Part shown: positions 9,637-17,865 of the stretch, piece by piece | Position numbering within the stretch: position 1 is the stretch's first letter | Layout of the letters: each line of letters starts with the position of its first letter | Source: Wenzhouxiangella marina | GTDB taxonomy: Bacteria; Pseudomonadota; Gammaproteobacteria; Xanthomonadales; Wenzhouxiangellaceae | NCBI RefSeq assembly: GCF_001187785.1 | Contig: NZ_CP012154.1 | Span: 986,501-1,050,500 of the forward strand | Length of the DNA stretch: 64,000 bases | Direction: 5' to 3' | The notes under the pieces: generated by a model | What the model was told of the DNA's origin: nothing | The model's input: only the letters and a program-made list of their open reading frames with translations | Database searches by the model: none | Position numbers and translations under genes: made by a program

Positions 9637-9710
9637 GCGGGCGTCGTATAATGGTATTACCTCAGCTTCCCAAGCTGATGACGACGGTTCGATTCCGTTC
9701 GCCCGCTCCA
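9637..9710 (+). tRNA. tRNA-Gly (anticodon CCC)
   Basis: The 74-nt cloverleaf has acceptor arms GCGGGCG and CGCCCGC, a D arm containing AATGGTAT, and the anticodon stem TCAGC/GCTGA around loop TTCCCAA, giving anticodon CCC that reads GGG glycine codons. The T arm contains GGTTCGATTCC. The 3' CCA (9708-9710) is encoded in the DNA, and a T-tailed hairpin follows. Confidence 0.95.
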
Positions 9711-9719
9711 GATTCGACG

Positions 9720-9746
9720 ACGGCCGGCCACTGCGCCGGCCGTTTT
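9720..9746 (+). terminator. Intrinsic terminator of tRNA-Gly
   Basis: ACGGCCGGC (9720-9728) pairs perfectly with GCCGGCCGT (9735-9743) around a 6-nt loop and runs into TTTT. It begins 10 nt after the tRNA 3' end. Confidence 0.85.
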
Positions 9747-9761
9747 CGTTTCCGCCTGTTC

Positions 9762-9838
9762 AGCCCGCCTGATTCACCACCCGTTCGTTGCGGGGCCTGG
9801 TGGTGCCGCAGTAGAACGGGTGGTGAATCAGGTGGGCT
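9762..9838. repeat. 25-bp inverted repeat between tRNA-Gly and the deacetylase gene
   Basis: Arms 9762-9786 and 9814-9838 are complementary at 24 of 25 positions, the odd pair being a G-T wobble. The 27-nt loop has a small inner stem (TGCGG/CCGCA). The right arm ends on the first base of the deacetylase stop triplet, so the structure probably ends reverse-strand transcription from that gene; its arms are longer than a usual terminator. Confidence 0.7.
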
Positions 9839-10755
9839 CAGGCAATGGCTTCCCCGAAGGCCAGCACGCCGGCTTCCAGTGCCGCAAGATCGTAGCCCCC
9901 TTCCAGGCTGGCCACCAGGCGGCCTCCTGCATGCTGCATGGCGAGCTGCTTCAGCTCGTGGCCGATCCAGTAGAAGTCTTCGTCCTTGAGGCGGAGCTGG
10001 GCCAGCGGATCGCGAACATGGGCATCGAAGCCGGCCGAGACCAGGATCAGCTCGGGACGGAATTCGTCGATCCGGGGCAGCAGGTGCTCCAGCCAGTGCT
10101 CGCGAAACTCGTTGCTGCCGGATTCGGGCGGCAGGCTGGTGTTGAACACGTTGGCCGCATGCGGATCTTCCGGGCGGCCGGTGCCCGGGTAGAGGGGCGA
10201 CTGGTGGCTGGACAGGAACAGCAGGCCGTCCTGGTCGGCCAGGATGGCTTCGCTGCCGTTGCCGTGGTGGACGTCGAAGTCGCAGACCGCGATCCGCTTC
10301 AGGCCGTGGGCCTGTCGAGCGTGCAGGGCGGCGATGGCCACACTGGAGTAGAGGCAGAAGCCCATCGCCCGGGCCGACTCGGCGTGGTGTCCCGGCGGGC
10401 GAACCACGGCAAAGGTGCGTTCGGCGCCGTCGGACTGCATGACCTGGTCCACGCCCTGGCAGGCCGCGCCGGCGGCCAGCGCGGCGGCGCGCAGGCTGCC
10501 CGGCCCGAGGTGGGTGTCCGGGTCCAGAGACAGGCGGCTGCCCGACTGGTCGAGTGACTCGAGGTTGTCGAGGTAGTTCTTGCCGTGGCCCAGCTCGAGC
10601 TGCTCACGACGGACCGGCTCGGCGTCGAGCCAGTGCAGATCGTCGAGCTGCTCGATGCCGCGCAGGGCAGCTTCCAGGCGCTGGGGGCGTTCAGGGTGCC
10701 CCTCGGGGTTGACGTGTCCCAGGCAGTCCGAATGGCTGATGACGGTCAGGCTCAT
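9838..10755 (-). CDS. Histone-deacetylase-family hydrolase (acetylpolyamine amidohydrolase-like)
   Basis: The 305-residue protein has the arginase/deacetylase fold signature. RPPGHHAES at 119-127 provides the tandem catalytic histidines, DFDVHHGNG at 159-167 provides zinc ligands, and GFDAH at 242-246 provides the second zinc aspartate. Such bacterial enzymes remove acetyl groups from polyamines, acetoin-pathway proteins or other small amides; the substrate here is not determined. It is the last gene of a reverse run with the corrinoid adenosyltransferase (21 bp gap), which suggests co-transcription without an obvious biochemical link. Its stop is built into a long inverted repeat. Confidence 0.92.
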   Translation of the reverse strand: MSLTVISHSDCLGHVNPEGHPERPQRLEAALRGIEQLDDLHWLDAEPVRREQLELGHGKNYLDNLESLDQSGSRLSLDPDTHLGPGSLRAAALAAGAACQGVDQVMQSDGAERTFAVVRPPGHHAESARAMGFCLYSSVAIAALHARQAHGLKRIAVCDFDVHHGNGSEAILADQDGLLFLSSHQSPLYPGTGRPEDPHAANVFNTSLPPESGSNEFREHWLEHLLPRIDEFRPELILVSAGFDAHVRDPLAQLRLKDEDFYWIGHELKQLAMQHAGGRLVASLEGGYDLAALEAGVLAFGEAIA

Positions 10756-10776
10756 CGCTTGCAGGCCTCCGGAAGA

Positions 10777-11328
10777 TCAGCGGTCGCGTTCGTGATCCCA
10801 GAGCACCTCGCCCGCACCGGAAGCGCGGGCGACGGTCCGGGCGACCACGAACAGCAGGTCGGACAGGCGGTTGAGATAATGAATGACCGGCTCGTTGACC
10901 GGCTCCTGACGAGCCAGGGAAATCACCCGGCGCTCGGCCCGCCGGCAGATCGTGCGCGCCAGGTGGGCCTGGGCGGCGGCGACGCTGCCGCCGGGCAGGA
11001 TGAAGTCCTTCAGGGGCGGTAGATCGGCGTTGAGGCGGTCGAGTTCGTCTTCCAGGCGCTTGATGTGGCGATCGGCGATCAGCTCCATGTTGGGCATGCA
11101 CAATTCGCCGCCCAGATCGAACAGATCGTGCTGCACATCGAGCAGCAGGCTCTCGAGCGTCTTTTCGTCGAGGTGCGCGATCAGCAGGCCGATGCAGCTG
11201 TTGAGTTCGTCGACGGTGCCGTAGGCCTCGACGCGCAGCGAGTCCTTCTGCGTGCGCGAGCCATCGCCGAGGCCGGTCGTGCCGTCGTCACCGGTGCGCG
11301 TGTAGATCCTGGAAAGTCGGTTGCCCAT
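10777..11328 (-). CDS. Cob(I)alamin adenosyltransferase, PduO type
   Basis: The 183-residue protein begins with the family's ATP-binding stretch YTRTGDDGTTGLGDGSR, followed by VEAYGTVDELNS and, near the C-terminus, the conserved CRRAERRV and the NRLSDLLFVVAR helix. PduO-type enzymes transfer the adenosyl group of ATP to cob(I)alamin, making coenzyme B12 for mutases such as methylmalonyl-CoA mutase. The length is normal. It lies 16 bp downstream of the LolA-like gene and 21 bp upstream of the deacetylase-like gene, in one apparent reverse transcription unit. The propionyl-CoA synthetase at 23.6 kb could feed the same B12-dependent pathway, but that is an inference. Confidence 0.93.
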   Translation of the reverse strand: MGNRLSRIYTRTGDDGTTGLGDGSRTQKDSLRVEAYGTVDELNSCIGLLIAHLDEKTLESLLLDVQHDLFDLGGELCMPNMELIADRHIKRLEDELDRLNADLPPLKDFILPGGSVAAAQAHLARTICRRAERRVISLARQEPVNEPVIHYLNRLSDLLFVVARTVARASGAGEVLWDHERDR

Positions 11329-11344
11329 GGGTGGTCCGTAGTGT

Positions 11345-12103
11345 TCAGTCGGCGGAATTGTCGGACATCAGCGTGACGATCGCAGGCGGGAGCTCGAAAT
11401 TCGCCGCTTCCGGCGGGCCGAATTCGACCGAATCGATCACGATGTGCTGCTCCTGGCCCATGGTCCGCAGGCGGGTCAGGGCGGGGAGCAGACTGTCGCC
11501 GAAGCGCTGGTAGTCGCTGAAGATCATCACGGTCTCCATCTCGCCCATCGGGCTCTGCTCGGTGGACTCGCTGGCCAGCAGCAGGCCGGAGTCGACGGCA
11601 TAGCAGTCCAGGCTTTCCCGACCCGACTTCCATCGGACCTCGACTGCATAGCAGGCCTGACCGTCGTACTCGCGTTGTTCGACGGTTTCCATGGACTCGA
11701 CGTATTCCTCCGAGCGGAGGATGGCGCCGATTTCGTTGGCTTCCACCTGGGCCGCCAGCTCCTGGCCCTCGATCAGGCGCGGCCCCATGAACGGGTCCAC
11801 GGACCAGGCGGTACCGTCGCGATAGCCGCTCTGGATCGTGCCGATGCCCGGCAGTTCGACCTGCATGACGCGCTCGCCGGGCTGGCGCGAGACCAGCTTC
11901 AGCTGGCCTTCCAGTCCGGCCGACGGCATCCGCAGTCGACCGGTCATGGTCGAGTCGGCCTGTGCCTCGATGGCATCCCGGCCGCCGGCGGCTTCGATGT
12001 GGGCGTCGACCAGGCTGCGGGCCGAGGGCAGCGCCTCGTCCGCCAGGCTCGGGCCGCTGGAGACGGCGAGGATGAATGCGATGAGGAGTGAGTTGCGGAT
12101 CAT
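11345..12103 (-). CDS. Secreted protein with LolA/LolB-like fold, unknown function
   Basis: The 252-residue protein has a signal peptide (LLIAFILAVSSGPSLA). The mature part starts with ARSLVDAHIEAAGGRDAIEA, an opening common in periplasmic outer-membrane-lipoprotein-sorting-like proteins, and continues as amphipathic beta-strands (GQLKLVSRQPGERVMQVELP, LFASEST-type strands). Two cysteines (Cys in GQACYAVE and ESLDCYAVD) are close enough to form a disulphide. This fold class binds lipid acyl groups; no ligand can be assigned here. It sits between the S41 protease (32 bp upstream) and the adenosyltransferase (16 bp downstream), all in the same direction. Confidence 0.7.
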   Translation of the reverse strand: MIRNSLLIAFILAVSSGPSLADEALPSARSLVDAHIEAAGGRDAIEAQADSTMTGRLRMPSAGLEGQLKLVSRQPGERVMQVELPGIGTIQSGYRDGTAWSVDPFMGPRLIEGQELAAQVEANEIGAILRSEEYVESMETVEQREYDGQACYAVEVRWKSGRESLDCYAVDSGLLLASESTEQSPMGEMETVMIFSDYQRFGDSLLPALTRLRTMGQEQHIVIDSVEFGPPEAANFELPPAIVTLMSDNSAD

Positions 12104-12135
12104 GGTGTCGGAATCTCGTGCTGAAGAAGTTGGGT

Positions 12136-13518
12136 TCAGTGGACAGGCTGAGCGGCATCGGCCAGCCAGCGCAGTGCCGCCTCCAGGACCGGATCGCTGC
12201 CCGAGGCGAGCGCGTCGCGATCGAGGGTGATGGCTTGATCGGGGATCACGCCGACGCCTTCGATGCGGCGGTCCTGTCCGTCGAGGTAATCGGCAAAGGC
12301 GTACATCAGGCGATCTCCGTTGGCCAGCTCCATCATCTGCGCAGGCAGGGCCATGCCGGGTGAACGCTGCCCGAAGACGCGGGCCCGGCCTGCGGCCTGC
12401 ATGCCGGCGGTGAACAGCTCGGAGGTGCTGGCCGAAAGCGAATCGATCAGGATGGCGATCGGCCCGGTGTAGGGCTGGAGCCGGCGGCCATCGTCGGCCA
12501 CCCGGCGTGGGAAGACACGAAACTGCAGCTGCCCGTCGGCGCGCAGCAGGCGACCGAGGAGCATCGGCTCATCGCTCAGATGCGAAGCCAGCGGCACCAT
12601 CGTCGTGAGCACGCCGCCCAGGTTGCCGCGCAGGTCGATGATCAGACCGTCGCAGGCCAGCAATTCGTCGCGGACTTCGTTGAATCGCTCCATCAGGGCC
12701 GGGACCCAGGTGGAGAATCGCAGCAGGCCGACGCAGGACTCGCCCTGCGGCAGCGTTCGAGTCTGGAAGCGCAGAAACATCGGCGGGAAGTTGCCGAGCT
12801 GCACACGTTCGCCATCGCTGCGGCGCCCGACCACCTCGACCACGCGCGCCTCGCGGTCGCCCGTGGCGACGCGAAGTCGTAGCGGCTCGCCCAGGGCCGG
12901 AAAGCCGATCCGGGCATTCACCTCCGCTTCCAGCAGCAGGGCGGCGCGCTCGCGCGAGGCCTCGGACTCGAGGGTCTGGAGTTCGGCCAGGCGGCCATCG
13001 AGACTCTGCTCGTCGATTGCCAGCAGCCGGTCTCCCGCCATCAGGCCATCCGGGACCGGATCCGGAACTTCGCTGAACACCAGCGCATCGCCGATCAGGC
13101 GGACCGCCAGGCCCGTGTCGCCACGAGGGCCGGTGGTCGGTGCCGGCGTGTGATCCGAACCCGGGTCGGCCGCGAGGATGGCGGCCGCCGGATCGCCCGG
13201 AAGGATCGCGAAATGCGAGGCGCCGATCCGGTCCAGCAGCTCGACGAGGACGCGGCGGAGTTCGCGGTCGTCACGGGCCGCGGCCGCCCTGGGCCGGAGC
13301 GTGTCCCGGGCCCGGTTCCAGTCCTCGGCGATCCGCTCGAAGTCGTAGTAGTTCGAGCGGACCTGTTCCCAGACCTGGTCGAAGGTGGCCAGGGCGGTGG
13401 GCTCGAAGTCGGGCTCGGCCTCGTGGGCCGGTGCGGCACAGGCCGACAGTCCCAGCCAGGTCAGGGCGAGAAGCAGCAGTCGAAGGCCGTGTCGCCGAGA
13501 CGGCGGAGTCTGGAGCAT
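12136..13518 (-). CDS. S41-family (tail-specific) peptidase lipoprotein
   Basis: About 460 residues. A lipoprotein signal ends in GLSAC (lipid-anchored cysteine), so the enzyme should face the periplasm from a membrane. A PDZ-like region is followed by the S41 core, including CDGLIIDLRGNLGG and the nucleophile region ILIDSLSASTSELF. The lysine normally found about 25 residues later in CtpA enzymes is not visible (the segment reads VFGQRSPGMALP), as in tricorn-like S41 members that use another base. I chose the ATG at 13518 because the signal peptide begins there; a TTG at 13545 is also open. First gene of the reverse run 13518-9838 and divergent from the M24 peptidase. Confidence 0.85.
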   Translation of the reverse strand: MLQTPPSRRHGLRLLLLALTWLGLSACAAPAHEAEPDFEPTALATFDQVWEQVRSNYYDFERIAEDWNRARDTLRPRAAAARDDRELRRVLVELLDRIGASHFAILPGDPAAAILAADPGSDHTPAPTTGPRGDTGLAVRLIGDALVFSEVPDPVPDGLMAGDRLLAIDEQSLDGRLAELQTLESEASRERAALLLEAEVNARIGFPALGEPLRLRVATGDREARVVEVVGRRSDGERVQLGNFPPMFLRFQTRTLPQGESCVGLLRFSTWVPALMERFNEVRDELLACDGLIIDLRGNLGGVLTTMVPLASHLSDEPMLLGRLLRADGQLQFRVFPRRVADDGRRLQPYTGPIAILIDSLSASTSELFTAGMQAAGRARVFGQRSPGMALPAQMMELANGDRLMYAFADYLDGQDRRIEGVGVIPDQAITLDRDALASGSDPVLEAALRWLADAAQPVH

Positions 13519-13590
13519 CGGGTAGTGAAGCCGGTTGAACGCCAAGCGATTATGATGCCTGATTCTTCCGCTTCAATTCGAGGACCTCGC

Positions 13591-14958
13591 ATGATTCATG
13601 TGCTCCGAGCCCGAACCGCATGGCTCCTTGCCATGGCGGCCTGGCTGCCCGTGACCTTCTCCCTGGCCCAGCCGGCCGATCAGGGCCGGGTGATCGAGAT
13701 CGAACCGACAGTGCTGGCCGAGCGCGACCGGATCGAACCCGAGAACCGCATGGTGGCCGATCGTCTGGAACATCTGCTGCCCGGCCTGATGGCCGAAACG
13801 GGCATCGATATGTGGCTGGTCATCAATCGTGAATACGCCGAGGACCCGGTCTACTTTACCCTGGTGCCGCAGCCGAGCTTTGCCGCCCGCCGCACGACCA
13901 TGCTGGTTTTCGACCTGCAGGACGACGGCAGCGTCGACCGTCTGAGCGTCAACCGTTATCCCCTCGGCGAGCCCTACCAGGTCGGCTGGTCCGGCGGGGA
14001 TCTCGAGGCCCAGTGGCAGGCGCTCGGTACGCTGATCGCCGAGCGCGATCCCGAGCGCATCGGCATCAACGTCTCTTCGACCTGGCCCGAGGCCGACGGC
14101 CTGACCCACGGCCTGCATCAGAAACTGATGGCGGCGCTGCCCGAGGCCCTGCATGATCGCGTCGTCTCGGCCGAAGACCTGGTCGTGCGCTGGATGGAGA
14201 CCCGCTCCGAGATGGAGCAGGCAGTCTACCCGCACGTGGTCTCGATCGCCCGACGTGCCATCGAAGAAGCCTTTTCCAGCCGCACGATCACGCCGGGCGT
14301 GACGACCACCGACGATGTGGCCTGGGCGATCCGCGACTGGTTCGAGTCGCGCGGCCTGCGCATCTGGTTCATGCCCTACGTCAACATCCAGCGCCCCGGC
14401 CAGGACTGCGAGGCCGACACGCCGTTCTGCGGCGTCTCGGGCGTGATCCAGCCCGGCGATGTGCTGCACACGGACGTCGGCATCTGCTACCTGAAGCTCT
14501 GCACGGACACCCAGGAAATGGGCTACGTACTCAAGATGGGCGAGTCGGAGGTGCCCGAGGCCCTGGTCGAGGCTCTGGCGGAAGGCAATCGCTGGCAGGA
14601 CCTGCTGACCGATGAGTTCGTGACCGGTCGCACCGGCAACGAGATCCTCATGGCCGCGCAAGCCAGCATGGCCAACGAGCCCTGGGGCTTCAATATCTAC
14701 ACCCACCCGATCGGCTTCGTCGGTCACGCGCCGGGCCCGACCATCGGCATGTGGGATCTGCCTGCCGAAGTCGCCAACACGGGCGACTGGCCCCTTTACC
14801 CGAACACGGCCTACGCCATCGAAGGCAACGTCGCCGTGCCGCTGGCCGAATGGAATGGCCAGCACGTCCAGATCAAGCTCGAGCAGAGCGCGATCTTCGA
14901 CGGCGAGCGGGTGATCTACCTGGCCGGACGCCAGACCGAGTGGCACGTGGTTCGCTGA
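13591..14958 (+). CDS. Exported M24-family metallopeptidase (Xaa-Pro aminopeptidase-like)
   Basis: About 455 residues with a signal peptide (LLAMAAWLPVTFSLA). The N-terminal creatinase-like domain is followed by the pita-bread catalytic domain. All five metal ligands of M24 enzymes are recognisable: two Asp in HTDVGICYLKLCTD, His in GFVGHAPG, Glu in AIEGNVAVP and Glu in IKLEQSAIF. It should cleave N-terminal residues before proline, or a related peptide bond, in the periplasm. The ATG at 13591 has a GAGGA ribosome site 7 nt upstream; earlier in-frame starts at 13552 and 13555 lack one. It is divergent from the S41 protease gene, and both encode exported peptidases. Confidence 0.88.
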   Translation: MIHVLRARTAWLLAMAAWLPVTFSLAQPADQGRVIEIEPTVLAERDRIEPENRMVADRLEHLLPGLMAETGIDMWLVINREYAEDPVYFTLVPQPSFAARRTTMLVFDLQDDGSVDRLSVNRYPLGEPYQVGWSGGDLEAQWQALGTLIAERDPERIGINVSSTWPEADGLTHGLHQKLMAALPEALHDRVVSAEDLVVRWMETRSEMEQAVYPHVVSIARRAIEEAFSSRTITPGVTTTDDVAWAIRDWFESRGLRIWFMPYVNIQRPGQDCEADTPFCGVSGVIQPGDVLHTDVGICYLKLCTDTQEMGYVLKMGESEVPEALVEALAEGNRWQDLLTDEFVTGRTGNEILMAAQASMANEPWGFNIYTHPIGFVGHAPGPTIGMWDLPAEVANTGDWPLYPNTAYAIEGNVAVPLAEWNGQHVQIKLEQSAIFDGERVIYLAGRQTEWHVVR

Positions 14959-14972
14959 AGCCAAAGCGACTT

Positions 14973-15095
14973 GTCGCCCCGGACCGGATCCGGGGCCCAG
15001 CGACTAGCCCAATAACCGTCGCCCCGGACCCGATCCGGGGCCCAGCGACTCACCCAAAAACAGTCGCCCCGGACCCGATCCGGGGCCCGGTGACT
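14973..15095. repeat. 45-bp-period tandem repeat with GC-rich palindrome (3 copies)
   Basis: A 33-bp unit starts at 14973, 15018 and 15063, that is, exactly every 45 bp. Each unit holds the stem CCCCGGA/TCCGGGG around a 5-nt loop and ends in GACT. The first copy begins 14 bp after the peptidase stop, and the last ends on the first base of the stop triplet of the reverse-strand gene. It is therefore a triple hairpin between two convergent genes, probably a bidirectional terminator built from a dispersed repeat. Confidence 0.85.
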
Positions 15096-15817
15096 TATCG
15101 AGCCTGGCGGGCGCCGTTCGAGGTCTGATCGGCCACGCAAAAGGCCATCGGCGAGGCCTCGTTGCCGCAGCAGGCATAGGCCGGCTGAAGGCAGAGGGCG
15201 CCGCTTTCCTGGACCGCTTGTGGTCCGAAGGATCCGAAGTCGACGCTGCAGGCGGCCGCGCCCGGTCCGCCGGACGGGCAGGCTTTTTCCTCGATCGAGA
15301 GTTCCGAAATGGGTCGAAGCAGAGGCTGGCTGGCCGGGGCCAGGGCTCGCTGCAGATCGGTGTCGTTGCCGCGCAGTCGAGTGACGGAGGTCGCCCGCAG
15401 TCGATGCGCTTCAGCCGCGCCCGTGTCCCGAATCGTGCTCTCCGGCATGCAGGGCAGGGTGTCGATGCGGAAGTGGATCTTGCGTTCCGGCGAATCCTGC
15501 ACCGTGACCTCGATGTCTCGAAAGAAGTGGCCCCGCCATTCATCGATCGTCAGCTCTGAAGCCTGTCCACCGGTGGTCGGAAAAAGGTTTTCCGCCGCGC
15601 TCGGGTCGACCGGGGCGAAGCGATGGATCGTCGTTTCCCGAGCGCCCGTGTCGGCGTTCAGGACGATCGTCAGATCCCCCGATGCGTTCCAGGACCATTG
15701 GCCCGTGCCCTGGAAAGCATGTTCGGTGAAGTGATCGTTGTGCAGATCGGCTGCGCAGACCGGGACGTTGCCGTTGGCGGTAATCAGCGCGAAAAGTACA
15801 AGACCAGGCATCATCAT
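15095..15817 (-). CDS. Secreted cysteine-containing protein of unknown function
   Basis: I do not recognise this 240-residue protein. It has a short signal peptide (LVLFALITANGNVPVCA) and a predicted beta-rich body. Its C-terminal third is cysteine-rich (ACPSGGPGAAACSVDFG, CLQPAYACCGNEASPMAFC), so a disulphide-bonded extracytoplasmic protein is likely. It lies only 3 bp downstream of the 631-residue secreted protein, in the same direction, so the two probably form an operon. Its stop codon abuts the last copy of the 45-bp repeat. Confidence 0.65.
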   Translation of the reverse strand: MMMPGLVLFALITANGNVPVCAADLHNDHFTEHAFQGTGQWSWNASGDLTIVLNADTGARETTIHRFAPVDPSAAENLFPTTGGQASELTIDEWRGHFFRDIEVTVQDSPERKIHFRIDTLPCMPESTIRDTGAAEAHRLRATSVTRLRGNDTDLQRALAPASQPLLRPISELSIEEKACPSGGPGAAACSVDFGSFGPQAVQESGALCLQPAYACCGNEASPMAFCVADQTSNGARQAR

Positions 15818-15820
15818 GTT

Positions 15821-17716
15821 CTATTCCTCCAATTCGGACACGTCGAGCGGCGCGGGCGCCGAACAGCCCAGATTCCAGCGGTCGTTGATCGCCTCCAGGG
15901 CCGCCAGCTCGCCCACCGTGGCCAGGTCGCTCAGGTAGGCATCCATTTCGGTCTGGCCGGCCGCTTCCCAGTGCGGTTCGTCGAGCTGGCCGTGCACGCA
16001 AATGCTGAAGTTCATCATGGCCGTCTTGAAGGTCATGACTTGCTCGGTCAAGGCTTGGTCGTCCGCCCATTCGGCCAACAGCCTCAGCCCGATATTGCGG
16101 GTGAACAGTCCATTTGGAGCTTCTGCGGCGCGTTCGGCGAAGCGCAGGCAGGGCTCACGGAGTTCGGTCCCGGCATTGCGACATGTCTGAACGGGTGAGG
16201 ACATATCGACCACCAAGGCCATGACGTAGGCGAAGGCCAGGACGGTCGGCTCAGTCGGCGCAGCTTCCTTTCCGGTGCTTGCGAGGTAGGAGGTCAGTAG
16301 ATCCGCGATGATCTGGACCAGCGCCATGCTGTGATCAAGCACCCTGGGTTCCGATCGAAGGAGGTCCTGCCAGGCGGTGGCATCGTTCTGCTTGATCAAC
16401 TGCCCACGACTGAGCAGGTTGCCCGCGTCATGTTCGACGATCGCCTGATCGAGGCCGGCCTCGACACAGCCGTCCTGCGCATCCGCCTGCCGGCAGGCCG
16501 TCGCCAGCAGGAAGAGCAGGCGCGGGTCCTGGGTCTGCGGCAGCAGTTCAGTGATCTGCTCCAGCAGCCCGGCCGAGTCGAATTCGCCGCTATGCAGGGC
16601 GGTCTGCGATTTCAGCCACAGACCGACCGCGCGACTTTCGATCGAGTCCGACTCGAGCAGCCAGCCCGCCACCAATTCGAGATCGAAGGGGTGGAGCTCG
16701 GCTCGAAGCTCGCTGAAGTGGCTGACGGATGGCAGCTCACCGACGAGCTCGTTCAGGCGGTCCCGCTCGACCGGGCAGTCCACATCGTTCACGAAGGCCC
16801 AGTATTCGAAGCCGGCGATTTCCCCATGAAGTGCGGCGATTTCCAGCCAGCGATGGTTCTGCTCCTCCGTGATGGATTCATGATGTTCCACGGGGACGCC
16901 AGCGGCGAGGCAGTTCGTGTAGGACCGCAGGGCAGGCTGGATTTGCTGGAGCTGTTCGACCCTCTCCGTGTCGCCGGCGCCTTCGGCCCCCATCTCCAGC
17001 AGACGCAGGCCAACGGCGTAAGAGGTGAGGCTGGGTGTATCGCTCATCAGGGACCGAGCGATCTGCCGGCAGCGCGGCATCAGACCGTTCTGCTCATCCC
17101 GGCAGGCTTCGATCAGCGGGCCATAGGCGGGCATCGCCACGCTTTGGGCGAGCATCGGTGCCTGAACGCCGACGATCGCATCGAGGTAGTCCGTCGTGCC
17201 GCTGTCCTCGTAGGCCAGGAGTGCCCGATAGGTCAGCAGGGCGATCCCGGTCAGGTGGTCATTGGCGTGGACCGATCGAGCGATGGCATTCGACCAGCGA
17301 TCAAGGTCGTCGCCGAGGAACGGCTCTCGCCACAGGAGGTTGCCTGCATCGTGGTCGATCACCGCCTGCTCGACGCCGAGCTCCCGGCATTCCTCGATGA
17401 GGCCGCCCGCGTCGCAGACAGCGACCAGCATTGCAATCACGATCGGTGATTCCGTTGCACGCAGAATCTGGCCGATTCGCTCCAGCTCAGGTGCCTCCGG
17501 GGCCTCCACGTCCATTCGGCTCGGTGGTCTTGGGGCCTGCTGCAGCAACAGACCGACGGCCTGGAATTCCGGATCGTCCTGTTCCAGCAGCCATTCGGCG
17601 GCATGGGCGGGGTCGATGACGGGTTCCTGGCCCTCGGCTTCCGAAGCGAGACTTGTCGTGCCGACAAACAGGGTGCCGAGACATAGGAAAGGGGTGATCT
17701 GCTTGCGCAAATGCAT
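15821..17716 (-). CDS. Secreted helical protein with an internal duplication, unknown function
   Basis: The 631-residue protein has a signal peptide (PFLCLGTLFVGTTSLAS) and no domain I can name. Its two halves are related. AAEWLLEQDDPEFQAVGLLL and ELGVEQAVIDHDAGNLLWRE in the first half match VAGWLLESDSIESRAVGLWL and EAGLDQAIVEHDAGNLLSRG in the second. Cysteines are also in corresponding places (CDAGGLIEEC versus CRQADAQDGC). The ATG at 17716 is separated from the divergent oxidoreductase gene by about 150 bp. It probably heads a two-gene operon with the cysteine-rich secreted protein. Confidence 0.7.
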   Translation of the reverse strand: MHLRKQITPFLCLGTLFVGTTSLASEAEGQEPVIDPAHAAEWLLEQDDPEFQAVGLLLQQAPRPPSRMDVEAPEAPELERIGQILRATESPIVIAMLVAVCDAGGLIEECRELGVEQAVIDHDAGNLLWREPFLGDDLDRWSNAIARSVHANDHLTGIALLTYRALLAYEDSGTTDYLDAIVGVQAPMLAQSVAMPAYGPLIEACRDEQNGLMPRCRQIARSLMSDTPSLTSYAVGLRLLEMGAEGAGDTERVEQLQQIQPALRSYTNCLAAGVPVEHHESITEEQNHRWLEIAALHGEIAGFEYWAFVNDVDCPVERDRLNELVGELPSVSHFSELRAELHPFDLELVAGWLLESDSIESRAVGLWLKSQTALHSGEFDSAGLLEQITELLPQTQDPRLLFLLATACRQADAQDGCVEAGLDQAIVEHDAGNLLSRGQLIKQNDATAWQDLLRSEPRVLDHSMALVQIIADLLTSYLASTGKEAAPTEPTVLAFAYVMALVVDMSSPVQTCRNAGTELREPCLRFAERAAEAPNGLFTRNIGLRLLAEWADDQALTEQVMTFKTAMMNFSICVHGQLDEPHWEAAGQTEMDAYLSDLATVGELAALEAINDRWNLGCSAPAPLDVSELEE

Positions 17717-17865
17717 GAGAAATAACCTGTATTGGCCAACGCCTCAACAGTCTAGCATGGCTCTTCGCGTCCCCGCGCCCGCGACCCACCCTGCCATTGG
17801 TCACATTGTCCCGGGCGGTGCCGTGTGGCAGATTGAAGGCTGATGATTGAACAGGGCGTGGACCC

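Noticed and set aside
13573-14964. Long reverse frame opposite the M24 peptidase (463 codons)
   Set aside because: It exactly shadows a gene with complete catalytic residues and has no recognisable domain.
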